Below the pieces are notes generated by a model. That model saw nothing but the letters and a program-made list of their open reading frames with translations, had not been told where the DNA came from and made no database searches. A stretch of DNA of 64,000 nt from Oxytricha trifallax (Eukaryota; Ciliophora; Spirotrichea; Sporadotrichida; Oxytrichidae), in NCBI GenBank assembly GCA_000711775.1, contig ARYC01000652.1, positions 58,927 through 122,926 on the forward strand, written 5' to 3'. Within the stretch, counting starts at the first letter, position 1, and the number at the start of each line of letters is the position of its first letter. The position numbers were made by a program, and so were the translations under genes. Positions 34,224 to 46,370 of the stretch are shown piece by piece.

Positions 34224-34780
34224 TCATCGCGATACCACTTCAATGAATTTTGATTCACTAGAAATAATTAAACGAGCAGCTTTGAGTGACAAGGAGACAG
34301 TTGGTTGAAGAGCTATGATAATTTCGGCAACTTTGGGCTCGAGCCCATGCAAAATTGCCTTTTTTAAAAAAATGTCCGAAATCGCGGTAACTTTCAAATT
34401 CAAATCCTTTCCCATTCTATAACTGAATAATAGCGAGTAGAAATGTGCAGCAGCGATTAGCTAAAATTTAATGGCACTCAAGAAAAAAAATTCTGGTCTT
34501 CAGCTTCGACTTCGAAGAATGACTTTAGCTAAAGCCAACATTCTGAATTCTTAAGGTCAGGTCAGTATGGTGGAATACTAAGGTTCAAGAATCTCGAGAA
34601 CCATCCCCATGACTTTGTGGATTTATGGTTGCATTTTACTTAAAATAGAAAATCATACTAATCAAACCGCATTAGTCATATTAATATCAAACTTCTTTGG
34701 TGACCTGATTTTCTCGAAGCCTCTTTTTTTCATTCTCTAGATCGGCTCTCTCAAATTGAGTTAAATACTCTCCTTTGAAA
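34224..34780 (-). pseudogene. Unknown helical segment, weakly gag-like
   Basis: A frame at 34224-34415 reads NLKVTAISDIFLKKAILHGL, PKVAEIIIAL and SLSLKAARLIISSES, then TGA. Upstream blocks include FKGEYLTQFERADLENEKKR (about 34760). The pattern GLxPKVxxxI...SLxxAxxL is reminiscent of capsid domains of retrotransposon gag proteins. No zinc knuckle, protease or polymerase is visible nearby, so this is a weak suggestion. Confidence 0.25.
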
Positions 34781-35779
34781 TTTCGTTATTTATCGATGTA
34801 TTTAAAACTTTTTATCTACTTATCAATTCCATGTGTACATACGTATTGGGGTTTATGTCTGAGATACTGATAAACTGAATAATAAAAAAAATTATTACCA
34901 TAATATTATGCTATTTTAGGAAACCAAAATTAATAAAAATTCTTAATATACTTATTAAAATTTTTTAATTTATCTAAAACTGTTTTGTAGATTTACAGAA
35001 AAGATAAACAATTATGTTCATATTATAGCAAATAATTTAAAACCATCTTTGATATTATATAAAGAGATCTATTTACAAGCAAGAATATTAAAAGAGAAAT
35101 AACATAACAATAAGGTCATTAGAGAATTTTTAATTAAAAGTTCAATACTTAATATTTCTGTTTTAATCAATTTATTTTAATGATTCTATTAAAAAACTGA
35201 ACTTTATAAAGAGACAAACCCTATATAATAAGAATTAAATCCTAAAGCATTTCCATCTCAATTAGTAATTATAATTGCAGTTTTAAAGTCTTATTTTTCT
35301 CATAAATATGATTTTTAGAATTTATAATAAACTTCTAAGTCTTGTAATAAACTGAAGATTATTCTCTTTAAAATATAACAGAATATAATAACTTTGAAAT
35401 TTAAGAAAAAGTCTATCGCAGATTCCCTAAGAGTAAAAAAAAAGAAAATCTAATTGTTTTAGAAGAATTTTTTATCGAGGGAAAACTCATGATAGTGTTC
35501 GATAAAATTATGAACTCTATGCGAAAATTTTATTCAACAGATATATTAAGAAGCTAATGGTAAACTATTAGATAATAAATTCACATAACATTTTTTGAAA
35601 CATTATTCTGCTTGTTGGATTGATTATATAAAAATGACTCTAAAATCCATTTATAAATTATATATTAAGAATAAATACTTATTTATAGATGACTTTTAAT
35701 ATATCACTATATCTTTAAAAATTACTCTTGGGGTTTTATCTTATTGAAATATGTTTTATTTTTAAAAGAAATCTTTAAG
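34781..35779. other. AT-rich intergenic stretch
   Basis: No gene, terminus or repeat that I can support; long A/T runs only. Confidence 0.4.
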
Positions 35780-37681
35780 CTTATATTTATGTTTATCTAT
35801 CAGTAATCGAATTCAAAGCCATAGTGAGATGCTCTCCTAAGAATAAAACGGCTCATTAGGTATATCTCTTGAATCGCCATATTTGTCCTTTTAATTGAAT
35901 CTAGCGAGAGGATAAAAGGTAGCAAGTTAGACCCATCTATATTTAAACAGCTAAAGATTAAATTCATATATAATTACAGCACAGAGTTCATCATCCTTAA
36001 CATTGCCTTTGTAGCTGCATACTTCAGAGCCAGTATATGTTATGTCAAATATGTTCATACTCGTCATTTAATGAACTGATTACTTCAAGAAATCTCAGGA
36101 TCTTGGGTTTTTGCCAGAGGAGTAAGTTGCAAATCTGCCTGAGGATGGGAATATTGACCTGCCCCCACAAATTTAATAATTAATATATTTATAATGATAA
36201 ATGTGAATTATTTTTAAAATTAAAAATTTCCTGCTTTCCTTTAGTGAATATTTATCATTATTAAGCACTGCATGAGTCCATTTAAATTATGAAAATTATA
36301 CTATGTTTCACCGTATGTGTGAGTACCATTTGGTGATACTTTTATTTATAATAATTCAATCTCATTTTATTTTATAAAATATCATTATTACATTTAAATT
36401 GTAAACAAAACTGTTTACATATCCCAAATGAATTAACTTGACCATTAGTCTCAATGAAATATCTTGGGATAAATGGCAATTTAAAATTAATTTTTTAATT
36501 CCCTTCATCTTGATTTGCATAGCTGCCATACCATATGGTATCACCGTTTAATTAATCACCCAATAAGACTAAACAATTTATTATGCGTGTTTCATATTTA
36601 ATCTATTTCATTATAGGGATTATCTTAGATATTAAGAATAATAAAATAATTTTTGTTCGGTAGAAGTGAATGATGCTGGGTACATATTCAACTCACCTTT
36701 ATAATTTGTAAATGGCTTATTCATGTCTATAAAATAAATGAATAATTGTTATTATTTCTAGTTAAGCCAGAGTCCATCAGAGAGAAACTATTAAAAGATT
36801 TATTGAATACCGCTCATTCACAAATTAATGCATCTATTGTTAAACCAGTCAATAAAAACTACATTCTTTTCATTATTGCTGTCTGTGTTAATTAATGCAC
36901 CCTGGTAATCTTTGTTCTTGAGAATTGAAGAAATAAGGAAGATGTTGTCACTTTTACCTTGCATATAGAATGTATCTTTCAAATTCTGCAACTATTGTTG
37001 GCTTGATCATGACCACCAATTTCTGGTTGCTTGTATGTAAGCTAGTAAAAAGGTTTCCTAAGTTAGTAAAAGCAGCTGTGTCAACTTGGAAATTGGTATC
37101 AAACTTCAAATATGTGATAGATCAAGGTAGATTGTCTCTAGTGGCACTTCTGAATCCTTGTACCATTTGATAGCATCTAGAACCTTTTGTTAAGTATTGT
37201 ACTTTTTGGAAGCTGTTGCCAACCTAAAGGTTAGAAAGGTGGTAGATTAATAATGCTGCCGATGGTGTTGTGGTACTTTTGGATAATATCCTTTGCTGAG
37301 CCATGAATGAAGAAATAAGCTTCGATATTTCCACCTATAGATATTTAGCTCAAAATAGCTTAAATAGCTTATTCTTTGTCAGTATATTTAAAAAACTGGT
37401 GATAAAGAGTTGGATTTCTTATATAAATTCCGAAGAAATCATCCTTATTTTTCCTTATACTAGATCGACTGGATGTACCTTATAGGTACCTAATCTCCCT
37501 AGGCCATCATCTATCTTTTGGTTTTTACCTGCAGACAACATTCAAAACCCCAAAACCCCTTAGTGAGGTTTATAAGTGCTTTGATTAGTAGGGTAAAGTT
37601 GGGGTTTTATTAGGGTTAGTAGAGAAAACGCAAGTTTAATGAGACTTTAATATATATTTAATGAGTATTAGTTTAATTATA

Positions 37682-39120
37682 TCACACGAATTTTACTACC
37701 TTGTCTTAGTTGTATCTCTTGAATCTCGCTATCTTAAGTGGTTCGAGCATATCGTCTAAGGATTGTCTTGGATATGCTGGAGCTCTTACTATTATCTTCT
37801 CTACAATCTTCTTTTCCTAGCATACATCATCTTGTTTATGTGCTTCTCAGCTAGATTTATTGATTATTTTCATATTTTGTATTAATGTAAGTCATGCTCT
37901 CCATATCGCACTCTAAAATTATTGCAGCTAATGCCCAAACATCCCACTAAATAGAGCCATTAGTCCATTTCTCTCTGATTGGGAAGTAACCTGGAGTACC
38001 AAGAACCTTTGCTAAGGTTACAATCTCTTATTTAGGCTCTATTAAAATCGATGACAACTACTTCTAAAGGGCAAAGGTTTAGCATAACATTTTCAGGCTT
38101 CAAATCTCTATGAAAGTATCCAAGCTCGAGAAGTTCCTAAACACCCTTTATCATATTAGATAGAATATCATTCAAGTCATCTGGGTATCTGTTTTAATAT
38201 AGATAATCACAGAAAGTCAATTCAAACTTTCTTAACCTTAGTGCGATGAAACCAAACCCTAAAATAACACCATCTAGCTTGAGCAAATTCTTGCAATATT
38301 TTTTCTAAGCCTCTCTAAGTACAATATATTCGTTAGCAAACTCATTTTAATACTGCTCGTTTTTAAGGAGATAGCTGAAAGGATATACATTGTAGGCATA
38401 GTCATCAACCACTATGAGTTTTGATTAAGCAGGTACGTTTATATGTAAGTAGTTTTCAATACAACTGCTAAGGTCTACTGCATTTAGTGCAGGAATATAC
38501 ATGGCTCTCTCTTAAAGCATGCTAAAAAGACATTACCAGCAGGTTGATTCATTAATTCTATTAGCTACTGCCTCTTGAGCTTCTCCTGTTGTTCTTTTTA
38601 AGTCTCAAGATTAATAGATTTTCTTTTAGCGGGCACTAATTTCTAAGTCTCTTTATCTTAAATCAAGAACTCACTAAGGTGATGCTACTGCATATGCTTC
38701 TTAACTTTAGCTGAGTGAGTATAAGACTTCTCACAAGTCGTGCACTAGTACCTGCAATCGACCTTATCATGCTTAAAATACACCTTAGCTTTCCAGAGTG
38801 AACCTCTTTCATATGTCTCTTCAAACTGGAATCAGTAGAGAAAAAATTTTAGCAGTCTTAGCATTCAAAAGTTTTAATCCTTTAAATCTGAAGCTGTTCC
38901 ATTTCCTCCTCAACATCTTTTATTGATGTTTAAACTTCTATTTCAGCTTTCTCTTTCATGTTTTAAACCTATATAATAAAAACCTGTGCTTCAAATTCAA
39001 GAGCTCTTAGCTCTGCCTCCCTCTCAATATATATAACGTCTGGTTTATTGGTGAACCAAAGTTAAGCAATGATTGACCTGCTCCTAAAAGTGCCGCTCTA
39101 CGATTTAAGTTGACCGCCAT
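37682..39120 (-). pseudogene. TBE C zinc-finger/kinase gene, frameshifted
   Basis: Start ATG complement 39118-39120, family stop complement 37682-37684; 1439 bases against 1449 in TBE B. Both zinc fingers are visible (CQDCQNFFSTDSSLKRH, then CTTCEKSYTHSAKVKKH). The kinase keeps RDLKPENVMLN and DFN, though the catalytic-loop HRD is preceded by F (GYFHRD). Single-base deletions after residue 20, after the first finger and before MYIPAL, plus an indel after DFNRA, break the frame. Confidence 0.88.
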
Positions 39121-39289
39121 GTTTAAATTCAAATTTAAAATTCTATTATAAAGCTCTTAAAACCTCTATAGCTATAGCTGGACTATATAGGAGTTGCTAC
39201 AGCATTAATGATGGTTTGATCTAACCTCTAAGACTTCATATTTATACACAGTTTATAACTATAATTTTCGTAATTTTACACTTAATAAT

Positions 39290-39510
39290 ATTGATTCTGG
39301 TACCAACTAAGACAAAGTTCAAATTGGTACTGGTACCAATTAAGTTTTAAACCAGATTGGAACTTTTCCATTAAAACCTCACTGGATTAAAACTAGGTAC
39401 TAATTAAGTTTTGGTACTATTAAATTGGTACCAATTAAACTTAAACGAATTTAGTACTAATTAAATTTAAACAAATTTAGTACTAATTTAATGGAACTAA
39501 ATTGATAAAA
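39290..39510. repeat. TBE C spacer with GGTACC/AGTACT palindromic repeats
   Basis: Same type of spacer as in TBE A and B: imperfect GGTACCAATT and TTAGTACTAATT units in both orientations, between the divergent zinc-finger/kinase and 22-kDa-class genes. A shared regulatory array is inferred from position. Confidence 0.6.
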
Positions 39511-39680
39511 ATGGAGCTCCATCTCTGAAGTTTGTTACAGCTTCTGCGAACCTTCTCCACGTATCTTTACAGGGTTGACCTCCTATAAGATGCCCATATT
39601 TAATAGTAAGATTTTAAAGGATAGGATCCAGAAGTCTATAAATTAAAACTTGAAATTCATTAATAGGAAGAGGAACAAAG

Positions 39681-40471
39681 ATGGAATCATTCAATGAACA
39701 AATGAAAAGGGTTGAGGCTCAAGAAATGATATCAAGATTCAGAAGCAAGGAGGATCTCTATCGATACCTTACTTAGCATGGTAAAATAAATTGATGTTAA
39801 TCAACGATGTATACAGTTGGTCTATTCCTTCCAACGATGGAAGGTACTCAAATATCATTCTTAAAAGCAATACTCTGCGAGGAGAAGAAAGCTTTTAAAA
39901 ACAAAGAAATCAAACTGATTGAAATACCTAACTACCCAGAGATTTCAGTCACAAATCTCTACGAGGATGCAATGAAAGATGATGAAGTGGTTATTTACCT
40001 TCCTAGCAAGAAGCAACTCTCAAATAAATTGCATGAAAGAAACTTCTTCTTTGGTGTTCTTGGTACAATCAAAGAGGATTATTTGAGAGAAATTATAGAA
40101 GAAGCTCATAAGAAACGCTACTCTATTTCTCCTGAAGATTAAAAGAAGCAAGGAATACTAATAAGCGAGACGTGGCTAGCAGAGCTTAAGAAGCATCCTT
40201 ATCTCTCTAGTAAGCTTTGATTTATAACTTTTTAGGGAAACCTGGAACTGGTATATTTCTAATTAAAGAGAATGCAAAGGTTCACAGAGAGAGAAAGTCT
40301 CAAACCATTCATTAAGTTAGCAAGAGACTTTATAATAAAGTTTAAAAGTCTGATGAAATGAACATAGATGCTGGTGCTGGTACAAAGAGAAGAAACATGG
40401 GTCCTAGTAAAGCACCAGAGGAAGAAAAGAAAGAGAAGCCGAATCCATTTAAGAGTTCGTTTAATATATGA
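39681..40471 (+). CDS. TBE C 22-kDa-class accessory protein, intact, two tiny introns
   Basis: Exon 1 39681-39780 (MESFNEQMKRVEAQEMISRF), intron 39781-39816 (36 bases, GTAAAA to ACAG), exon 2 39817-40209, intron 40210-40235 (26 bases, GTAAGC to TTAG), exon 3 40236-40471 ending TGA. Spliced, this gives 242 residues without interruption, with TAA/TAG as glutamine. Both introns contain in-frame TGA, so splicing is required. The protein has a mixed alpha/beta-looking middle (ISFLKAILCEEKKAF, DEVVIYLPSKKQL, NFFFGVLGTIKEDYL) and a charged tail (GTKRRNMGPSK). No domain is recognised. It ends six bases from the convergent transposase gene. Confidence 0.9.
39781..39816 (+). other. 36-base intron, conserved in TBE A, B and C
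   Basis: GTAAAATAAATTGATGTTAA at its start and ATACAG at its end; equivalents of exactly 36 bases at 5093-5128 and in TBE A. Reading through would meet TGA. The spliced junction joins CAT G and TT GGT to give H-V-G in all copies. Confidence 0.88.
40210..40235 (+). other. 26-base intron, conserved in TBE A-D
   Basis: GTAAGCTTTGATTTATAACT then TTTTAG. Exactly 26 bases in TBE A, B (4674-4699) and C and recognisable in TBE D (about 19087-19112). More conserved than the flanking exons in D. The spliced codon is AGG or AGA (arginine) before the K-P/S-G-T-G segment. Confidence 0.88.
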
Positions 40472-40477
40472 AATAAT

Positions 40478-41541
40478 TCATTCGTTTAAGTCTAACACTT
40501 ATTAATAAACATTCATTCTTCCTTTCCTTGCACATATCGTAGTCTAGTCTTTACCCACTCTCTTGCAACTACTCTGTATTAAGTCTACTGTGTCGATTGG
40601 TAGATCATGCATTAGGTGATACAGCAAGAGTTTCTTGTAGTGAGTCTTAATCTAACTCCAATAGAATTCGATTCCATTAAATTGAGGACTGTAAGGAACG
40701 TTATACACAGGAGTTATCTTCAACTCTTCATAAGCTTTCTTAGATTCCTTAGTCTTATGAACTGAGAGGTTATCAACAAACAGGATGATCTCTTGATCGT
40801 TGTACTTATCTCTTAGCTTATGTAAGAACTCTATATACTGCTCTCGCTTAATAGAGCGAGGATGAATAACATAAGTTTCTAAGCCTGAATCTTCACTGAT
40901 ACCAGCCAAAATTGCGTGAGTGACAACCTTAACCTTTTAGTCATACACTTCTATATTATCGTACTTCTTGTACCAAGACTTATTAATAAAGGTGTTGAAC
41001 GTAAACACAGCTTCATCAGCGTGTATGAACTTGATGTTATTATCAACAACCTCTGCATTTAATCATATATATAGTTTAAATTATTACTATAAAATGGCAG
41101 AGTAAAGTCAATCACTCTCTTCACTCTATTGACAGTCTTGAAGGTAATACCATTCCTTCAATAAATATTTGCAATAGTCTATGGTGAGATACGCATGTCA
41201 GGAAACTTGCGATGAAACATCACAGCTCGCTAGTCAAGTGGGAAATGTGCCCAATACTTAAGAGTCTTAGAATCGCAGAGATATTCAATATGCTGCTAAG
41301 AGAACTTTTATTTTCTTACAGGATGTTATCAAGAACCAGAATTGAAATGCTAAACAGCTAACAAGCAGTGATACCTTACAGTCGAAGCACTCTTACACAA
41401 TAGCTTTGCAATCGCACAATAATTCATCACTGGTTTGAGTTAGTCTATATTAATACTCGCACCATACCTAAGCTTAAGCAGTAAATCTAAATATTTCTCA
41501 TCATAAATAGACCCCAAAAATCGCTAATTTCTATTTCTCAT
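40478..41541 (-). pseudogene. TBE C transposase, shared TGA and one base deleted
   Basis: Start ATG complement 41539-41541 (MRNRNQRFLGSIYDEKYLDL). In-frame TGA at codon 71 (complement of 41329-41331), the same codon as in TBE B. One base is missing near 41054 in the NYIYDQMQR segment. Beyond it the DDE core is intact: HADEAVFTFN, ILFVDNLSVHKTKESKK and PQFNGIEFYWSQ, down to RKGRMNVYQQVLDLNE and TGA 40478-40480. 1064 bases against 1065 expected. Confidence 0.88.
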
Positions 41542-42896
41542 TTTGCAAACTGGCCTAATTTTTCTACTAACCCTAATAAAACCCCAACTTTACCCTACTA
41601 ATCAAAGCACTTATAAACCTCACTAAGGGGTTTTAGGGTTTTGATTGTATAAGCACCATCACTTAGAAAGAAATTATGTGATCTTTTACCAAAGTCAAAG
41701 ATTCTTTGAGTTGGAAGTAGGAAATCAACTTATATAAACTAATCAGTCATTTCTAAGGCTTGACCTTTGTTTTATTTAATGAAAAATAAATTTTCTAATT
41801 TAATTATTGACCTTGAGTAGTCAAGTAAACATTGTTCTAGTCAATGACATCAGTGAAAGTGAATGAATAAGGATTTAGAGAATAGCTGAATCCAAGCATT
41901 TCAAGTCTTGACTCGGGAACACTGAATCTCTTGTTGTCGTTATCAAAATCTTATAATGCGTCATAAAATATTAAATAATTTATAAGTTAGAGAGAGTCTT
42001 GTAACTCTAAAGGACATTATATAGAATGAGAACTTCAAGTTTGGAGTGAACTTGTTGTTGGCATCCCTTGGAAATACTCTCTGACGAAACTCCTAACTTG
42101 GTTAATTTTTTAAATTTCTGACAAACACTCTTAACAAATTAAATGAAAATATGAAGATAATAAATTATCCATCTTTAAGCTTGTCAGGTAAGACTCTATC
42201 TAAAGCGATTTTATGTAACTTCTGGTTATACTAAGCAGGTGCTCTGATAACACCATTAACAGATGATTGATCATTTACAACTTCCTTTGTGTCTGCGTGA
42301 TACGGATTGTATCCAGTAGGAGTAACGGGTTCATAAATAATATAATGATAAATTAAAGCCAATGTTTTGATACAAATAATATAAACAAATCTTTTGTTTA
42401 CCACCTTTTTAGAGAGCTAGTGGAAAAGCAATAGCAAGTGCTACTATTATGAGAATAATAGCCATGAAAATACTTACTATATTTATAATATTTATATTAT
42501 TCATCTGTTTATTCGAGTTTTGAATAATTTATTGGCTTAGCTGCCCTCACTCCCTTATTTAAAAGATCCGCTTGAGATCCATCTTCATTATCTTCAAGAT
42601 TGTGATTAAATAAATAATTTAGTAAATTATAAGATAAAAATTATTGTATTGTCTTTTAATGTGTGATTCATGGTTATATAATAATAATTACAATTTATAA
42701 ATCCAAAGCTTTCATAAATATTTAACATCTATCCAATCTTATTTTAACAATTATTTCTTAATTGCTATTTCTGACTCTTTTGATTATGCCTTATTTATAA
42801 TATTTAGTATCTTATTCTGAAAAAATAGATTTTATGAAACTAATATCATTTTAAATACCATAATTAATATCGTTTAAAATGAATATATTTAGGAAC

Positions 42897-44480
42897 TCAA
42901 GCCAACTTCTGGAAACCAATCTTGTAATATTTAGTCATGCAAACTCGACCCTGAATCTTGACTACTAATCTATCAGTCTCCGCTTCACAATAAGTCTGCC
43001 CAAGGAACTCCATCTTGCCTAGGAGTATTAAGAGCCTAATACAAGGTAGTTATTGTTAATTATGAAGCCTTTAGCGTGGTAGAAAAATATCTTTCTGATA
43101 TAGTCATTCATGTTGACTGCCGAACAACTATTCTGTGTGTAATTTGTGGCTAGAACTACCAAAATAATTAGAATAGAATATTTTTTGTTTATGAAGCAAC
43201 AATCTGATAGCTATTCAACTATATTGAATAATTATTCAATATGAGTGCGATGAAAATAAATGATTAAAGATACTATTATCTAAGTCAGATTACCAGTTAA
43301 CCTGCCATCTTTATAATAATCGCCTTGCGCTCTAAAGTTGGTAGAAATTTTAGTAGTTGGTTCGCCTAAAATGGGAAAATCTACATGTTATAGCTACAAA
43401 TCATAAGTAGTACTGAATTCAAGCTCAGTAGCATTTAAAGTGGGACTGTTGAACCTTATCTAATATAGACATGAGCATCGTAAGTTTTGGATGGACGATA
43501 TATTTATTGACCTATAGTGCTAGTGAAACAAGGATACTTCGCTGATTAATATAAGTTTCATCAAAGACCAGGTGGAAATTAATAATTAGTAGAGTTTTAT
43601 TATAGAGTTTTTGTATTAACTGATAGCTTCAAGCTACTTCCAAGCAACTTAAATATATATTTTACTAAAACCATATTGATTTAATAATAAAAGCATGATG
43701 TTGTAGATAACATTTTGATAGACATAAGGATCTTCTGGGAATTCAAAGAATAGAAGCTTGTTAAAAGTATAACTTTTTCAAACTCAATCAAACAAGTGAT
43801 GAATAGTAAAATTTGATAAATTGATATTTGTTCTATATAGCTTACTTCATAATATCAAAGTACTAAACTCCTGGCTCATATCCTAATCCGTTAAATCAAT
43901 ATGGCTCTTAATCTTTTGAACCAATGTAATTATGGTTTCTACTGAATGGATAGAATGAACCAACAACATGCTGGAGTTGTGTCGTCTAAAAATCCAAAAA
44001 TATCATAACCAACAAGAGGAATTCCATAAATATTCATCGGCATAATTTCTGAGATTGAATTACACATTGATGTAGAATTCGAAAAATTGTCTCCCAACCA
44101 TCTTGATCCATATTTACTCATTCCTGAAAAGGAACCTCTTCTATGATAAAGGTCATCATATTATAATCCACAAACCATTAATCAGTAGCTTAACTTATTT
44201 ATGTTCCAAAGTAATTATGAGTATGAATTTGTTGATAATCATTTGAATGAGTAGCTTCATTGATATTAATTTATGATTTTATATTAACAATAATTCTTCA
44301 AGCAGGAGTATATTTAAGTTTATGCTTAACTGGAGACTTAACTTGTTATAGGTCATTACATACTCAAAAACAGAAATTACTAGCTTCATTCATATTTTAC
44401 CATAGTCAATCGAACTCTTCCAAATGGAGTAGTTTTAGGGTCAAAATAATCAGGGTCTTATAACAATGACCCTTTATATA
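42897..44480 (-). pseudogene. GH31 alpha-glucosidase-like copy 3, 5' truncated, nucleophile lost
   Basis: Blocks: PDYFDPKTTP, then a frame change, LWQNMNEASNFCF (catalytic aspartate changed to asparagine, with TGA where glycine is expected before it), FSGMSKYGSRWLGDNF, MNIYGIPLVGYDIFGF, FYPFSRNHNYIGSKDQEPYQ, GYEPGVQYFDIMK, and a C terminus EFLGQTYCEAETDRLVVKIQ ending in TGA 42897-42899. It lies 430 bases upstream of, and in the same orientation as, copy 2: a head-to-tail pair. Sequence before the PDYF block is missing. Confidence 0.75.
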
Positions 44481-45189
44481 GAAGATAGTTTCACTTAATA
44501 TCATATAATTAAGCTTAATTGATTTCTTTAGACTCAAAAAGTGCACTAAATTGCTAAACTCCCTAAAATCAAAGTGTTTTATTTTGAATGCTTATTACTG
44601 TTGAACACAATACCTACTAACTTCGAAAACTATACAAATTTAATTGTTAGACAAAAAACATGAAGAAATTGATGATAAAAAGATAATGAGAATGCTTACT
44701 TTGTAATTTATCATATTTATTATCGAAGCATATCTATGATTATTATTAATATTTATTATCAACTTATCCATACACTTGATTAAGATTATTATATTTTAAT
44801 ATATTATAGGGCTATAAATTAATTATACAAATAAAAATTATTTCTAAGGCTTTTGCTTAAACTCTCTTTAAAAAGAATACTTATTAGACTTCTAAAATGC
44901 TATTAAATAATAAATATTAATTTAATGTAGATATAAAATATAATAAAATTATAATATAATTTGTTTCATAATATAATGATAGTAACAAGTAGCCAAAGAA
45001 ATTTTAACTAAGAGCCTGGGTTGAGACACGTATAGACAAAGAAAATTCTTTTATTTCAAATTTATCAATTAAAACTTATAATTAGAAATATCTATGATTA
45101 ATAGAATATATCTTCATATTTTATAAATTAAAGAAAACTATTGAACTGCTTTTAATAAATTAATAATTATTTTATAATCACATTTACAG
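44481..45189. other. AT-rich intergenic stretch
   Basis: No gene supported; very A/T-rich with short inverted repeats expected by chance. Confidence 0.4.
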
Positions 45190-46370
45190 GCACTTTTAAG
45201 GGTTGGTATTTGATTCATTAGGTCGATGCTTGATCTGCGGCTCCCTGCACTTTGTTCAATCCAGTAAAGAATCGTTCCTTAATTCTTTGAACATGTCCAT
45301 CGCTGGCTGTATGGCATATAACGCATACTTCGCTGTCCCATTCTTTGTTGGATATCTGTATTTATGGAGTGGATATGGAGTGATAAGCTTTTTGGCTGCT
45401 TTATTTAGATATGCCGATCGTAAATAAATGATTCCTAGAATTTATTTAGGTACATAAGAAAAGAAAGGTATTTTATTTTTAAAACAAGTAATTTTTAACT
45501 TTACAGTAATAAGTTGTGAATCAAGAAAAAACGAATTAATTAAAGTTAAATTTATAATTATAATAAAATTAATACTTTCATAACTTTATCTTCTTGACTC
45601 TGGGTTTGTAATGAGAGTAGAATTTGCCAATAATATTATTTTATTTTGTACACTTAAAAGCTAATTTTATTTTTTTTAATAAATGCAGAAACTCATGACC
45701 TTCCAATTTCTTCAATCCAAATGAGTCGATTAGACCACAGAATTCAGCAAATTAGAGCAAAAATTAATGCTAAAACTTATAACATCAAAATATTCAAAGA
45801 TAGTTTATTTGTTATCAGACCTTCTTTACGCCACTCTAAATCCTCAAGTTTTCAAGATTGTTCACATTTAAAGTTTTAATTCCAATAGAATCAATAGATT
45901 ATGAAGCATCAAGGGAGGTGTAAGTATAATTTTGAATTAATTAATTGCTTCTATTTTATAAATAATCAATAAATCTGTAAAAGTTCTCATAATTGCATTT
46001 GGGATGCTGCTTGATATGTTTTTATGTGATAATATGAAACTTTCATTATTCTAACATTAGATTTGAATATTAATTTTTAATTAGAAATAGATTTATCATA
46101 TGACAAAGGGCTTACGTAAAGCAAAAGTTTTTGAACTCTAGACTTCAGTTTATCAGGTATTTCTTCAACAACAGCATTAGAAATAAAAATCAATATAATT
46201 GATCCAACAACAGATTCACCTTGAGTTTCGGCTACAAAAACAATTTCAACTACAACGAGAACTTTAAATTCCTAATGCAAAACTAGTTTAAATCAGAAAA
46301 ACCTAACTGCCACTATTTTGTAACTCCTCTAGTTCTAGCTAGAGACCAAAATTCCTAGAAGATTCTGTAG
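45190..46370 (+). pseudogene. Unknown plus-strand gene, in pieces
   Basis: Coding-like blocks follow one another: a hydrophobic stretch AYNAYFAVPFFVGYLYLWSG with SFLAALFRYADRK (45203-45430), a basic block MSRLDHRIQQIRAKINAKTY with FVIRPSLRHSKSSSFQD (45690-45920, ending at an intron-like GTAAGT), and a third block FTLSFGYKNNFNYNENFKF with CHYFVTPLVLARDQN (about 46205-46370). These may be one membrane-associated protein or unrelated relics; a TGA sits in the third block. It converges on the pyrophosphorylase-like gene. Confidence 0.35.

Larger units (their letters stand above)
37543..41643 (-). mobile_element. TBE C: complete telomere-bearing transposon inside a GH31 gene
   Basis: Complete 4101-base element in reverse orientation to TBE B. 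Termini: CAAAACCCCAAAACCCC at 37543 and GGGGTTTTAGGGTTTTG ending at 41643. ATT flanks both sides (37540-37542 and 41644-41646). Genes: zinc-finger/kinase (-), 22-kDa-class (+, intact), transposase (-). The insertion point is inside the coding sequence of GH31 copy 2. Confidence 0.95.
35780..42465 (-). pseudogene. GH31 alpha-glucosidase-like copy 2, split by TBE C
   Basis: Starts at ATG 42465 (complement) with a signal peptide MAIILIIVALAIAFPLA, an intron and a secreted N-terminal domain (FDNDNKRFSVPESRLEML, RIFDFGKRSHNFFLSDGAY). TBE C interrupts it at the ATT at 41644-41646. The gene resumes below 37540 with TYKVHPVDL, AYFFIHGSAKDIIQKYH, LPPFQPLGWQQ, KWYKDSEVPLETIYLDLS, then MNIFDITYTGSEVCSY (about 36050) and LATFYPLARFN (about 35930). 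Joining the flanks with a single AAT keeps the frame (SDGAYT-MLSAG). Conserved tryptophans are replaced in places, and frameshifts occur beyond 37450. The nucleophile segment is not clearly present. Confidence 0.75.

Noticed and set aside
41297-41320. A 24-base intron in the TBE C transposase (GTAAGA ... TTAG) that might bypass codon 71
   Set aside because: It lies after the TGA, TBE B has GC instead of GT there, and the frame reads well through it.
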